From assembly GCF_010092985.1 (NCBI RefSeq), contig NZ_CP048106.1:3534001-3598000 (forward strand): a DNA stretch of 64,000 nt. Reading direction: 5' to 3'. How positions within the stretch are numbered: the first letter of the stretch is position 1; each line of letters starts with the position of its first letter. The position numbers and the translations under genes were made by a program. The stretch comes from Pontibacter pudoricolor (GTDB lineage Bacteria > Bacteroidota > Bacteroidia > Cytophagales > Hymenobacteraceae). The notes under the pieces are model-generated. The model saw only the letters and a program-made list of their open reading frames with translations. It was not told where the DNA came from and did no database searches. Shown piece by piece: positions 25,893-36,266 of this stretch.

Positions 25893-28211
25893 TTAGATCT
25901 CAGCATCCAAATCAATTTCAGTTGGCATTAACAGGAACTCATCCTGCTGCGCCGAATCCATCGGCACACCACTGCTATTGTACTTCGCACAGTCTAATTC
26001 TACAGATAAAGGCGTTAAAGGTTTAGGGAAAGCGTCTTTAGAAACATCCAGTGTTTTATCAGCATAAACCCGCTGCATGAAATCCCCATAAATTGGCATG
26101 GCCGTTTTGTTACCCTGCCCCAGTGCTATAGTTCTGAAGTGGATAGAGCGATCTTCGCCACCAACCCAGGTGCCTGTTACAAGGTTCGGAGTAAGGCCCA
26201 TAAACCAACCGTCCGACTGGTTCTGAGTGGTACCGGTTTTGGCGGCTATCTCGTTCTTCAGGCCATTGCGGTGACGTAAACCGTAGTAGGCAGTACCACC
26301 CGGCTCGGCAGCAGCTTTCAGCATATATACCATCATATAGGCTGTTTCTTCACTAAGGGCTTCCACAGTTTTAGGAGCAAATACTTTTAACACGTTGCCA
26401 TGCTTGTCTTCTATCCTGGTAATATAGTTCGGCTCAACCCAGGTTCCACCATTTACAAATGTGCCGTAAGCGCCAACCATATCAAACAAGGTAACATCGC
26501 TGGTGCCAAGAGCTAACGAAGGAGTAGGATCCAATGGAGTAGAAATTCCCATGCGCTTGGCTGTTTTAACCAACGTTTCAGCTCCCAGTTTATTTACCAG
26601 GAAAGCAGAGATAGCGTTCACAGACTCAGCAAGGGCTTTGCGTAAGGTGAATTTCTCACCGGAGAATTTATTGTCAGCGTTGTTCGGACACCACATATTG
26701 CCATCTGGCAGCGGGATACATACCTGCGCATCTATCACCTCGTAGCACGGATAATAGCCGTTTTCGATAGCGGCTGTGTAAAGGAACGGCTTAAACGTAG
26801 AACCCGGCTGGCGTGCGCCCTGCTTCACGTGGTCGTATTTAAAGTGCTTATAGTTGATACCGCCTACCCATGCTTTAATGTGACCAGTTTGCGGTTCCAT
26901 AGCCATAAAACCAGTCTGCAGGAAGTGTTTATAGTACTTCAGCGAGTCCATCGGGCTCATCATACGCTCTTCTTCACCATTCCACGTAAACACCTTCATC
27001 GGTATTTTCTTGTTCAGGTAATAGTTGATAGAGTCCTGATTGCCGTCAAACCGCTCATTTAGTTTACGGTAGCGGTCGCTGCGTTTAATAGCTTGTTCAG
27101 CAAAACCTTTAATTTCTTTGTTATTGCGGTCAACCCAGGGGTTGCGGCCTTTCCAGTGCTCAAAGAAAAGCTTTTGCTGTGCCGCCATGTGTTTTGCAAC
27201 AGCCTGCTCGGCATACTCCTGCATGCGCGAGTCTATAGTTGTATAGATCTTTAAGCCATCAGCATACAGGTCATAGCCATTTTCGCGAGCCCATTGCAAT
27301 AAAAACTTGGCAGCTTCGGTACGGAAATAAGGTGCCAGGCCGATGTTCTGATTCTCTACGCGGTAATCCAGCTTAATGTCTTTTTCTTTCAGCTGGTTAT
27401 ATTCTTCCTCCGGTAAGTAGCCATACTTTACCATTTGAGAGAGTACTACATTTCGGCGGCCTTTCGAATTTTCAGGGTTAAACTTAGGGCTGAAGGCAGT
27501 CGGCGCTTTCAGCAAGCCCACCAGCACAGCCGATTCCTGCACTTGCAGGTCTTCCGGCTTCTTGTTAAAAAAAGTTCTGGCAGCTACTTTAATACCAAAC
27601 GCATTCGATCCGAAATCGACCGTGTTCAGGTACATCGTCATGATCTCGCGCTTGGTATAGTTACGCTCCAGCTTCACGGCCATTATCCATTCCTTTGTTT
27701 TCAGGATGAGCATGCCAAGCCCCGGCACGTCATTAAGCACGCCGTTGTTAAGCTCGTCGCTACGCGTATCGAACAGGTTTTTGGCTACCTGCTGTGTTAA
27801 CGTACTACCACCACCCTTTCGGTTGCCTGTTAAGATGCCTGCTGCCACACGGGCCATGGCTTCGGCATCTATACCGGAGTGTTCTTCAAAACGGATATCC
27901 TCTGTTGCGACAAGGGCATTAATTAGGTTCTCAGGCAGTTCTTCGTAGTCTACCGGCGAGCGGTTCTCACGGAAATACTTACCCAGCAGTTTATTATCAG
28001 CTGAATATAGTTCTGATGCCAGTTCGCTTTTAGGGTTTTCGAGGGTGCGCAGGTTAGGCAACTCACCAAACAGGTTCAGGAAGTTAACGCTGACTGCATA
28101 AACGTAAATTATGAACGCCACAAAGCCGCCGGCAAACAGCAGCCAAAGGGTGGTTATTACTTTCGGGAAAACCGTTTTCTCTGGTGTAATGGTCTTTTGA
28201 CGCGTAGTCAT
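25893..28211 (-). CDS. Class A penicillin-binding protein (PBP1A-type)
   Basis: The 772-residue protein has an N-terminal membrane anchor (about residues 18-40), a glycosyltransferase-51 domain (ATEDIRFEEHSGID with the catalytic Glu near residue 108, GGSTLTQQVAKNLF, and RNYTKREIMTMYLN) and a transpeptidase domain with SxxK in GSTFKP, SVN and KTGTTQNQSDGWF. It polymerises and cross-links peptidoglycan on the outer face of the inner membrane. It sits 5 bp after the SprE-like gene and 11 bp before uvrC, so all three are probably one transcript. Confidence 0.95.
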   Translation of the reverse strand: MTTRQKTITPEKTVFPKVITTLWLLFAGGFVAFIIYVYAVSVNFLNLFGELPNLRTLENPKSELASELYSADNKLLGKYFRENRSPVDYEELPENLINALVATEDIRFEEHSGIDAEAMARVAAGILTGNRKGGGSTLTQQVAKNLFDTRSDELNNGVLNDVPGLGMLILKTKEWIMAVKLERNYTKREIMTMYLNTVDFGSNAFGIKVAARTFFNKKPEDLQVQESAVLVGLLKAPTAFSPKFNPENSKGRRNVVLSQMVKYGYLPEEEYNQLKEKDIKLDYRVENQNIGLAPYFRTEAAKFLLQWARENGYDLYADGLKIYTTIDSRMQEYAEQAVAKHMAAQQKLFFEHWKGRNPWVDRNNKEIKGFAEQAIKRSDRYRKLNERFDGNQDSINYYLNKKIPMKVFTWNGEEERMMSPMDSLKYYKHFLQTGFMAMEPQTGHIKAWVGGINYKHFKYDHVKQGARQPGSTFKPFLYTAAIENGYYPCYEVIDAQVCIPLPDGNMWCPNNADNKFSGEKFTLRKALAESVNAISAFLVNKLGAETLVKTAKRMGISTPLDPTPSLALGTSDVTLFDMVGAYGTFVNGGTWVEPNYITRIEDKHGNVLKVFAPKTVEALSEETAYMMVYMLKAAAEPGGTAYYGLRHRNGLKNEIAAKTGTTQNQSDGWFMGLTPNLVTGTWVGGEDRSIHFRTIALGQGNKTAMPIYGDFMQRVYADKTLDVSKDAFPKPLTPLSVELDCAKYNSSGVPMDSAQQDEFLLMPTEIDLDAEI

Positions 28212-28216
28212 GTACT

Positions 28217-31066
28217 TTAATAATTGTTTTTGAAGAAAGTCTGATATGCTTCTACATCTTTCTTCTGCATAAATTTACTATAGTTGGCAGAAGATATGAC
28301 AAAGGTAACGAATTCTATGCCTCTAATTGTACCAACCGGAGCCTGTGGCCCTTTTTGTTTTATATTATAAGACTTTGCTACTTTCAGGTCATTAATAGAG
28401 CGCCCAACAAGCATTGTTTTGCCAGTTGTAAACGGCTCTTCCGTTATAGTTATGTCCTCTACTTTAAAGAACCTGTTATTGTACTGCGCATACCTGGCAA
28501 CTATATCTTTAAAAGAAGCATGGCCTGTCGGGTAGATCAGTACAAAATAGTACGCACTGTCAGGTTCCGAACTATAGGCCATCGGGTCAGGAGCCGGCAT
28601 ACTGGCGGCCACTGCTGCGGAATCCGGCAGGTCTGATGTATCGGGCATCGTGGTAGCTGGCTGGGCTATAGTTGTAGTATCTTTAACAGCTGTAGTATCG
28701 GCTATAGTTGGCTGCTTTTTAGTTGTTTGCGGTTTAGCTATAGTTGGCTGTGCTGATGCTGTAGATGCAATAATTGTGCTAACTTTTTCTTCGGGTGTTA
28801 ACGAGGAGGTAGCTTCTTTCGGTTTTGGTGCTGTTGCAGCTGGCGCTTCTTTGCGCAACTGATTTTTCTGTTCCAGCAAACTATAGGTTTCCAGCAGTTT
28901 AGTCGCTTTAGCTTGCAGAGAGCTGGTCGGATATGTTTTCTGGAATCTTTCCAGTTGCTGCTTCAATTCCTGCGGCTCTTTAGTTCGTGCAGTAATCAGT
29001 ATCTCCAGGTAAGCTGTTTTGTCCTGGATGTCGCTGTGCGGGTACTGGCTTACCAGTTGATTCACGATCTGCTGCGCCATTTTATAGTTGGCATCCTCAT
29101 AGTAAGTGTAAGCAGAGTCGTACAGCGCGTGCGCTTTCAGGTTCTCAGCAGCATTTTTGCTCATAAAGTCAGCATCATCTACCAGCTGCGCGAAAGACGA
29201 ATTTGGGAACTGCTGCTTTATTTTGTTATAGTATACCTGCTTCTGCGCTTCGTTACCAGCTTTGTTATAGATCAGATAAAGTGCATAGTAAGTTTCAGCG
29301 GCATGCTCGGTATTTGGGAAGCGCTTGAGCAGCTGCTCGTATGTTTCGGTAGCCTTTTCAGAATTTTTCAGGTTCTGGTTATAGATATTGCCAAGCGTAA
29401 ACAAAGCCTCCTCTACCATTTTTTCTGATTTTTGAATGGCGGCTGTGGTTAGCGGAACATCCTGTAAATAGGTCTGGATCTGGGCTTCGGCTCTTGCTTC
29501 CGGGCTTATAGTTGAATCGGGAGCGGCTATAGTTTGATCTTGCGTTTGTTGTGCTACCTGCTGCTGACCACCACTCTCGCCACGGCTCCTGATGCGCCAG
29601 AAATCCTGTAACGGTCTGTCGCCCCAACGACGGATAAACTCCGAGCGTGCACTTGCCATCGCAGCCGGGTTATCGAAATACCAAACTCCCGCCGAGTTTG
29701 TGGTTGGGTTAAAAGCTACGGCATCGTTCGAGTTAATGTCGGATCGGCGCTGTTCTTTCTGGGTTTGGGCTTGCTGCTGCTGGCGTGCCAGTAACTGCTG
29801 ACGTTCTTCTACCTCGCGTTGCACCAACTGCTGCAGGAAAGCCATCCTATCCGACTCGCTCATGCGCGCAATGCGTTGCAAACTGTCCTGGGTTTGTATC
29901 GTGTTATACTGTGTGGCAAAAGAAGTAAGCACATCGCGGCGTTCAGCCACAGCTTCGTATTCAGGTGCAGTTTTAGGATATGCCTGTACGGCGCTGTCGT
30001 AATAAGCCTGTGCCATGTTGTACTTGCCCAGGTGATCAAAATAGATCTTGCCGGCCAACAGGTAACTATAGGCTTTCTGGTTTGGCAACGAGCCCCGCTC
30101 TTTAATAGAACGCTGCAGGTAAGTAAGAGCTTTCTCGAAATTTTCTTTACGGAGCTCGAACTGCGCCATTTCGTACAGGATCTTGTCCTTGTACTCCACA
30201 TTCTTCTCATCCTTCAGCATTTTCTCATAAAATTCGGCAATACGTTCCTGGTCCTGCTCATCGCTTAGCTCCGAAACCTGGCCTATGTATAACCTACTGA
30301 AAAAGCCCAGGTCATAAGGCGGGTTGCGTTTTAAAATTTTGCTGTATTGTTTGTAGGCTTCTTTGTCCTGGTCAGTGGCCTGGTATAGTTGCGCCAACGC
30401 AAACCTTACACGCGACTGAGCGTCTTTTTCATCAAAGTTAGGGATAGATAAGGCCAGGTTCTCAATTACGGCAGCGGTATCGCCCAGCATGCGATGGTAT
30501 TGGGCACGAGCCAGGTATAGTTCGCGGGCATTATCCTTATTCAGGCGTTCACGCCGAAGCAACTCTGAAACCTGGTTTGCATTGTCTTCTTCCTCCATCT
30601 GCAGGTAAGTGCGCATCAGCCAGACCAGCGCCTCATGCCGGGCGTCTTTATCCTTACTTATTGTATTGGCATATTTAAACGTACGGGCTGCATCAGCAAA
30701 ATCAAGCTGGTAATAGCGCGCTCTGCCTATCAATATGTAGCTATCATCAATCCATTTGCTGTTTTTGTGGTACTGGATCGGGAACGATGCTTTTTTAACT
30801 ATATCTTCCAGGTCGGCAGCGGCAGCTTTGGCGGTGGTAGAGTCTATAGTTGGATAAAGGGGAATAACCTGATTATAGTCGTACTGCATTTGTGCCTGCA
30901 GCGCTTCTTCTACAGCTCGTAGTTTTTCCCGGGCCAGAAAATAGCCATTATACCTGGCTGTAGTATTGTGGTAGGTTTTGCTGAGCGGATTTGAACGTTC
31001 CACGGAGCACCCGACTGACAGCAGGGCAATGAACAGGATAAAAAGGTATAGTGTGTTTTGCTTCAA
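28217..31066 (-). CDS. sprE: T9SS-associated TPR lipoprotein SprE/PorW
   Basis: The 949-residue lipoprotein (lipobox ending SVGC, Cys20) has the SprE hallmark KTYHNTTARYNGYFLAREKL right after the signal, then many TPR-type repeats over about residues 90-690. A low-complexity Thr/Pro/Ala linker (about 750-850) and a small C-terminal domain follow. SprE/PorW is needed for T9SS function and gliding. The linker is partly made of three in-frame copies of the CTATAGTT motif (28666, 28702, 28738), read on the coding strand as Thr-Ile-Ala. It leads the transcript with the PBP and uvrC. Confidence 0.85.
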   Translation of the reverse strand: MKQNTLYLFILFIALLSVGCSVERSNPLSKTYHNTTARYNGYFLAREKLRAVEEALQAQMQYDYNQVIPLYPTIDSTTAKAAAADLEDIVKKASFPIQYHKNSKWIDDSYILIGRARYYQLDFADAARTFKYANTISKDKDARHEALVWLMRTYLQMEEEDNANQVSELLRRERLNKDNARELYLARAQYHRMLGDTAAVIENLALSIPNFDEKDAQSRVRFALAQLYQATDQDKEAYKQYSKILKRNPPYDLGFFSRLYIGQVSELSDEQDQERIAEFYEKMLKDEKNVEYKDKILYEMAQFELRKENFEKALTYLQRSIKERGSLPNQKAYSYLLAGKIYFDHLGKYNMAQAYYDSAVQAYPKTAPEYEAVAERRDVLTSFATQYNTIQTQDSLQRIARMSESDRMAFLQQLVQREVEERQQLLARQQQQAQTQKEQRRSDINSNDAVAFNPTTNSAGVWYFDNPAAMASARSEFIRRWGDRPLQDFWRIRSRGESGGQQQVAQQTQDQTIAAPDSTISPEARAEAQIQTYLQDVPLTTAAIQKSEKMVEEALFTLGNIYNQNLKNSEKATETYEQLLKRFPNTEHAAETYYALYLIYNKAGNEAQKQVYYNKIKQQFPNSSFAQLVDDADFMSKNAAENLKAHALYDSAYTYYEDANYKMAQQIVNQLVSQYPHSDIQDKTAYLEILITARTKEPQELKQQLERFQKTYPTSSLQAKATKLLETYSLLEQKNQLRKEAPAATAPKPKEATSSLTPEEKVSTIIASTASAQPTIAKPQTTKKQPTIADTTAVKDTTTIAQPATTMPDTSDLPDSAAVAASMPAPDPMAYSSEPDSAYYFVLIYPTGHASFKDIVARYAQYNNRFFKVEDITITEEPFTTGKTMLVGRSINDLKVAKSYNIKQKGPQAPVGTIRGIEFVTFVISSANYSKFMQKKDVEAYQTFFKNNY

Positions 31067-31381
31067 GTTATTTCGTGATGCGGAAATTTATGGCCAGGTA
31101 ATAAAAATAACGTTGCGGCTGGTTTGTAAAGTATAACTGTGTTGCACAACAAAGCCGCATACGCACCTGCCTGTAACTGGTTTAGCCAACCCATCTCCTA
31201 CAAAAATACACTAATATATAATATAAGGAACAGCTTTAGGTGCCAGCATATGAACTATATGGAAAAGCTTTTGGTTTCAGGCGGGGTTAATGAACTATAA
31301 ATACAGGCAACTCAAGTGCTTATTTATCAGTTACAGCAGTTTACAACAAAAAAAGACGTAATTTTGCACAAAATTTAATCT
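31067..31381. other. Divergent intergenic region between sprE and the ATP synthase operon
   Basis: This 315-bp AT-rich stretch must hold both start regions. Two half copies of the motif (AACTATA followed by T or A) are at about 31253 and 31291. No gene, RNA or strong hairpin is seen. Confidence 0.5.
31359..31366 (+). promoter_or_regulatory. Candidate -7 box (TAATTTTG) of the ATP synthase operon
   Basis: A perfect TAnnTTTG match lies 16 bp before the first start codon, implying a very short leader. No good -33 TTTG is present at standard spacing, so the call is tentative. Confidence 0.4.
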
Positions 31382-31609
31382 ATGGCAGCAACTCCCGAAG
31401 ATGAAAAGAAGGATGGTGGTGTAAAACCATACCTTAAATACTCAGGATTGGCTTTTCAGATGATCGGGGTAATGGTGCTGGCCGCGTGGGGCGGTATGAA
31501 ACTGGACGAACATTTTGCTACCAGGAATCCGTGGTTTACAATCAGTTTGCTGTTGATAGCTGTCATAACCTCTATCGTTTTGGTTATACTTTCCTTAAAT
31601 AAAAAATAA
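31382..31609 (+). CDS. AtpZ/AtpI family protein
   Basis: The 75-residue protein has a charged N-terminus (residues 1-17) and two transmembrane helices (about 20-41 and 48-72), with WGGMKLDEHFATRNPWFT between them. Proteins of this group precede ATP synthase genes and have been linked to assembly of the c-ring or to cation supply. First gene of the operon; the next start lies 6 bp downstream. Confidence 0.85.
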   Translation: MAATPEDEKKDGGVKPYLKYSGLAFQMIGVMVLAAWGGMKLDEHFATRNPWFTISLLLIAVITSIVLVILSLNKK

Positions 31610-31615
31610 GTACCT

Positions 31616-32005
31616 GTGAATTTTCTTAAAAAGCTTGCGTTGTATTCGCTGATTATTGGGTTGCTGATTGGAGGGCTGCAGTTTTATACTGGTAACCAGT
31701 TAGTGCATAACCATGTGTGGTGGCTTTTTGGCTTTATGGTTATAGTTACGGCACTTACCTTTTATGTTTCCCGGCTGGGCGTAAGCTACGACAGCGATAA
31801 CTTTCAGCTCTATTATTTCGGCTCTATGGGCTTCCGGATGATCCTGAGCATTGCACTTATATTTATATATGTGTTTATGTTCTCAGAGAACGAGCTGCAG
31901 TTTGTGCTCAACTTCTTTGTGTTATATTTTCTATTTACCGGGTTTGAAATTTACAGCTTATTGGCTAACTTCGCACCGCAATTGAAAAAGCAAGACGAAG
32001 TATAA
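31616..32005 (+). CDS. Small membrane protein of the ATP synthase operon (AtpI-like)
   Basis: The 129-residue product uses a GTG start and has four hydrophobic segments (about residues 5-25, 35-50, 68-90 and 98-120). The position between atpZ and atpB and the four-helix layout resemble AtpI, the c-ring assembly helper, but sequence motifs are too weak for certainty. It carries one TATAGTT near 31740 and no full AACTATAG. Confidence 0.65.
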   Translation: MNFLKKLALYSLIIGLLIGGLQFYTGNQLVHNHVWWLFGFMVIVTALTFYVSRLGVSYDSDNFQLYYFGSMGFRMILSIALIFIYVFMFSENELQFVLNFFVLYFLFTGFEIYSLLANFAPQLKKQDEV

Positions 32006-32043
32006 ATTGTTTCTTTACAACCATTGCTTCTAACTATCTCTTA

Positions 32044-33075
32044 ATGAAGAAGTTATTTATTTTACTGTTTTCCTTCTTAACGATAACGGCTCAGGCTGCA
32101 TCTTCAGAGGGTGAAGAATTCAAGCCAGGTGAGATGATTACACATCACATCGCAGATGATTATACCTGGCATTTTGCAGACGGCGCAGTGCTTTATTTGC
32201 CTGTTATTCTGATAGATAACGGTCAGGTGAATGTGTTCTCGTCAAGTAACTTCTATAACGAAGCGCATGAGGTGGTGCCTTACAAAGGGTATGTAATGGA
32301 GCATGGCCATATTTACAGAGCAAATGCCGCCGGCGAGCCTTCAGAAGATAAAGCAGGTCTTTATGACTTTTCAATCACCAAGAACGTGGCTTCAATGTTT
32401 GTAAGTGTTGCCCTGTTGTTCTTCGTGTTCTTCTCTATTGCAGGTAGCTATAAGAAAAACGCAGGCAAAGCCCCAAGAGGTATGCAGTCGTTCTTCGAGC
32501 CGATCATCATCTTTATCCGTGATGAGATAGCGAAAGCGAACATCGGTCCGAAGTATGAGCGTTATATGCCATACCTGCTGACCATCTTCTTCTTTATCTG
32601 GTTTAACAACCTGCTGGGCTTAATGCCAGGTGGTGCAAACTTAACCGGTAACATCGCAGTAACGCTGGTTCTGGCAGCCATGACGCTCCTTATCACTGTG
32701 TTTAGCGGTAACAAGAGCTACTGGGGGCACATCTTTGCAACACCAGGTGTTCCGAAATGGCTTGCTCCTATCATGATCCCGGTTGAATTGATCGGTATCT
32801 TTACAAAGCCTTTTTCCCTGATGGTGCGACTTTTTGCTAACATCACAGCAGGTCACATTATCATTCTTTCCCTGTTCAGCCTGATCTTTATTTTCAAGAG
32901 CGTTGCAGTTGGTCCGTTGAGCGTGGCATTTGCTACCTTCATGAACTTCCTGGAGCTGTTCGTGGCGTTGTTACAGGCTTATATCTTTACCTTGCTTTCT
33001 GCCATGTACTTTGGCGGAGCCGTTGAAGAGCACGACCATGTGGATGACATGGGACATGGCGACGGCGGTCATTAA
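32044..33075 (+). CDS. atpB: ATP synthase F0 subunit a
   Basis: The 343-residue subunit has an N-terminal signal-like segment and an extra extracytoplasmic domain (about residues 20-115) usual in Bacteroidota, then the conserved membrane core. The essential arginine lies in PFSLMVRLFANITAGHII (about residue 262), the half-channel segment near the C-terminus is FVALLQAYIFTLLSAMYF. A His/Asp-rich tail (EEHDHVDDMGHGDGGH) ends the protein. It forms the proton half-channels beside the c-ring. Confidence 0.97.
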   Translation: MKKLFILLFSFLTITAQAASSEGEEFKPGEMITHHIADDYTWHFADGAVLYLPVILIDNGQVNVFSSSNFYNEAHEVVPYKGYVMEHGHIYRANAAGEPSEDKAGLYDFSITKNVASMFVSVALLFFVFFSIAGSYKKNAGKAPRGMQSFFEPIIIFIRDEIAKANIGPKYERYMPYLLTIFFFIWFNNLLGLMPGGANLTGNIAVTLVLAAMTLLITVFSGNKSYWGHIFATPGVPKWLAPIMIPVELIGIFTKPFSLMVRLFANITAGHIIILSLFSLIFIFKSVAVGPLSVAFATFMNFLELFVALLQAYIFTLLSAMYFGGAVEEHDHVDDMGHGDGGH

Positions 33076-33093
33076 TCTGAATTCTTTTTTTAA

Positions 33094-33369
<276 letters not shown>

Positions 33370-33390
33370 TAATAGCTTTTGCAGATCTCA

Positions 33391-33413
33391 CGTCCGGACG
33401 AATGGTCCGGACG
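33391..33413. promoter_or_regulatory. Intercistronic hairpin between atpE and atpF
   Basis: CGTCCGGA (33391-33398) pairs with TCCGGACG (33406-33413) around a 7-nt loop; a weaker match extends the stem outward (AGATCTCA against TGAGGTCT). No T run follows. It could protect the atpE message from 3' decay or slow readthrough, helping to set the high c-subunit ratio (inference). Confidence 0.6.
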
Positions 33414-33503
33414 ATGAGGTCTAAAGTAGTAAAATAGTTAAAGAGCCATAGTTGCGAAGGCAGCAGGCAAACAAAAAAACTAAAAAGTCAACTTTCATAA
33501 ACA

Positions 33504-33998
33504 ATGGAATTAGTAACCCCCAATTTCGGTCTAATTTTCTGGCAGTTAGTAACGTTCCTGATCGTTCTTTTCCTGCTTACTAAATTCGCCTGGAAGCCAA
33601 TCATGAACGCCCTGCGCGAGCGCGAGACTTCTATTGAGAATGCACTTAGCGCTGCAGAAAAAGCGAAGCTTGAAATGCAAGGCTTAAAAGCTGAGAACGA
33701 GAAACTGTTGGCTCAGGCGCGTTTAGAGCGTGACAAGATCCTGAAAGAAGCATCGGATGCCGGTAATGCGCTTTTAGAGAATGCAAGAAACAAAGCTAAC
33801 GAAGAAGGTTCACGCATGATCAACCAGGCACGTGAAGCTATCGAGAATGAAAAGCGTGCTGCTATCACGGAAGTGAAGAATATGGCTGCTGCTCTTTCAG
33901 TAGATATCGCTGAGCGCATCCTGAGAAAAGAACTGAGCGACCCACAGGCGCAGCAAGCCCTGGCGCAGGATTACATTCGCGAAGTAACGCTTAACTAA
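33504..33998 (+). CDS. atpF: ATP synthase F0 subunit b
   Basis: The 164-residue subunit has an N-terminal membrane helix (about residues 8-27, FGLIFWQLVTFLIVLFLLTK) followed by a long charged coiled-coil stalk rich in Ala, Glu and Lys. It forms the peripheral stator joining F0 to the delta and alpha subunits. Length is normal for the family. It follows atpE at a distance of 134 bp, the largest gap in the operon. Confidence 0.95.
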   Translation: MELVTPNFGLIFWQLVTFLIVLFLLTKFAWKPIMNALRERETSIENALSAAEKAKLEMQGLKAENEKLLAQARLERDKILKEASDAGNALLENARNKANEEGSRMINQAREAIENEKRAAITEVKNMAAALSVDIAERILRKELSDPQAQQALAQDYIREVTLN

Positions 33999-34050
33999 TA
34001 ATAAAACGGATGGTGCTGAAAGGCACTGGCCATACTTTATAAAAAGCAAT

Positions 34051-34608
34051 ATGTCAGAATTAAGAGTTGCTTCCAGGTACGCGAAGTCGCTGATTGAGCT
34101 GGCTGCGGAAAAGGGCGTTTTAGAGCAGGTGCATGAAGACATGAAACTGTTTACAAGCGTTGTTACCCAGAACAGGGACTTTCAGCTGCTGCTCCACAAC
34201 CCTATTGTGAAGTCAGATAAAAAACTGACGGTTATCAATGCTGTGTTTAAAGGCAAAGTGAACGAAATGACGCTTTCTTTCTTTAACATAGTTGCCCGTA
34301 AAAGCCGTGAGGCCATACTGGAATTTGTAGCCACAGAATTTGAAAAGCAGTACAACATAATGAAAGGGATACAGCGTGCCAGTGTTACATCTGCCGCACC
34401 ACTTTCTCCTGCATTTCGCCAGCAGCTTGGCGAAAAACTGGCTAACGAAACCGGTAAAACTATACAGTTAGAAGAAATGATCGATCCGAGCCTTATTGGC
34501 GGCTTTGTGCTGAAAGTAGGCGACAAACAGATCGATAGCTCTGTGAAGTACAGCCTTCGCAAGCTTAGAAATAATTTTAAAGACAATTCCTATATTAATA
34601 AACTATAA
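34051..34608 (+). CDS. atpH: ATP synthase F1 subunit delta
   Basis: The 185-residue protein has the delta/OSCP pattern: N-terminal helical domain beginning [20 protein letters not shown], then [11 protein letters not shown], and the C-terminal signature [28 protein letters not shown]. It connects the peripheral stalk to the top of F1. Two bases separate its stop from the atpA start. Confidence 0.96.
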   Translation: MSELRVASRYAKSLIELAAEKGVLEQVHEDMKLFTSVVTQNRDFQLLLHNPIVKSDKKLTVINAVFKGKVNEMTLSFFNIVARKSREAILEFVATEFEKQYNIMKGIQRASVTSAAPLSPAFRQQLGEKLANETGKTIQLEEMIDPSLIGGFVLKVGDKQIDSSVKYSLRKLRNNFKDNSYINKL

Positions 34609-34610
34609 TC

Positions 34611-36191
34611 ATGGCAGAAGTAAGACCTGACGAAGTATCAGCCATACTAAGAGAGCAGCTATCAAACTTCCGTTCTGAGGCAGAACTGGAAGAAGTAGGT
34701 ACAGTACTGCAAGTGGGTGACGGTGTCGCTCGTATCTATGGCCTTTCCAAAGCACAGTCTGGGGAGCTTTTAGAGTTTGAGAACGGACTTCAGGCGCTTG
34801 TTCTGAACCTGGAAGAAGACAATGTTGGTGCCGTAATGCTTGGCGATTACAGCGAGATCAAAGAAGGCGCAACAGTAAGAAGAACAAACCGCATCGCTTC
34901 AGTTAAAGTGGGTGATGGTATTATTGGCCGTGTGGTTAACACACTTGGTCAGCCTATAGATGGTCGCGGGCCGATTGCTGGTGACTTATACGAGATGCCG
35001 CTGGAGCGTAAAGCACCGGGTGTTATCTTCCGTCAGCCGGTAAACGAGCCAATGCAGACTGGTATCAAAGCGATCGACTCTATGATTCCGATCGGCCGTG
35101 GTCAGCGTGAGCTTATCATCGGTGACCGCCAGACTGGTAAATCAGCAGTTGCGATTGACACGATCCTGAACCAGCGCGAATTCTTTGAAAAAGGAAAGCC
35201 GGTATTCTGTATCTATGTGGCAGTTGGTCAGAAAGCATCTACAGTAGCGCAGGTTGTAAAAGCCCTGACTGAAGGTGGTGCAATGGACTATACAGTGGTT
35301 GTAGCGGCTTCAGCTTCTGATCCCGCTCCAATGCAGTTCTTTGCTCCGTTTACAGGTGCTGCTATCGGTGAGTTCTTCCGTGATACTGGTCGTCCTGCAC
35401 TGGTTGTTTATGATGACCTTTCTAAACAGGCAGTTGCTTACCGTGAAGTGTCTCTGCTTCTAAGAAGACCTCCGGGGCGTGAAGCTTATCCAGGTGACGT
35501 ATTCTATCTGCACTCTCGTTTATTAGAGCGTGCTGCTAAGATCAACGCTTCTGATGAGATCGCAAGCAACATGAACGACTTACCAGAGTCAATCCGTCAT
35601 ATGGTGAAAGGTGGTGGTTCCTTAACTGCTCTTCCAATCATCGAGACACAGGCTGGTGACGTTTCTGCATATATCCCGACTAACGTAATTTCAATTACAG
35701 ATGGTCAGATCTTCCTTGAGACGAACCTTTTCAACTCAGGTATCCGTCCGGCGATCAACGTAGGTATTTCGGTATCTCGTGTGGGTGGTAACGCTCAGAT
35801 CAAGGCGATGAAGAAAGTATCTGGTACACTGAAGCTTGACCAGGCGCAGTTCCGTGAACTGGAAGCGTTTGCAAAATTCGGTTCTGACCTGGATGCTGCT
35901 ACCAAGCTTACAATTGAGCGTGGTCGTCGTAACCTGGAAATTCTGAAGCAGCCACAGTTCTCTCCGGTATCGGTTGAAGAGCAGGTAGCCATTATCTACT
36001 GTGCTACTAACGGTTTGCTGGATGATGTTCCGGTGAATGAGGTTAGAACTTTTGAGAAAGATTTCCTGCGTACCATGCGTGCTCAGCACGAAGGAACACT
36101 GAATGCTTTGTTAGCCGGTAAACTGGATGACGAAACAACAGGTGTTATCCGTCAGGTAGCAAGAGAGCTTTCAGCTAAATACAAGAAGTAA
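34611..36191 (+). CDS. atpA: ATP synthase F1 subunit alpha
   Basis: The 526-residue subunit contains the P-loop GDRQTGKSA (about residues 172-180), the [18 protein letters not shown] block, and the family signature [14 protein letters not shown] (about 378-391). It provides the non-catalytic nucleotide sites and part of the catalytic interface. Length and motifs are normal. The gene has no AACTATAG octamer. Confidence 0.98.
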   Translation: MAEVRPDEVSAILREQLSNFRSEAELEEVGTVLQVGDGVARIYGLSKAQSGELLEFENGLQALVLNLEEDNVGAVMLGDYSEIKEGATVRRTNRIASVKVGDGIIGRVVNTLGQPIDGRGPIAGDLYEMPLERKAPGVIFRQPVNEPMQTGIKAIDSMIPIGRGQRELIIGDRQTGKSAVAIDTILNQREFFEKGKPVFCIYVAVGQKASTVAQVVKALTEGGAMDYTVVVAASASDPAPMQFFAPFTGAAIGEFFRDTGRPALVVYDDLSKQAVAYREVSLLLRRPPGREAYPGDVFYLHSRLLERAAKINASDEIASNMNDLPESIRHMVKGGGSLTALPIIETQAGDVSAYIPTNVISITDGQIFLETNLFNSGIRPAINVGISVSRVGGNAQIKAMKKVSGTLKLDQAQFRELEAFAKFGSDLDAATKLTIERGRRNLEILKQPQFSPVSVEEQVAIIYCATNGLLDDVPVNEVRTFEKDFLRTMRAQHEGTLNALLAGKLDDETTGVIRQVARELSAKYKK

Positions 36192-36266
36192 TTTTTAAGT
36201 TATGCGTTAAGGGTTAAGGAGTATAAAACTTCTTAGCCTTTAACTTTTGCTCATAACAAAAACTAT

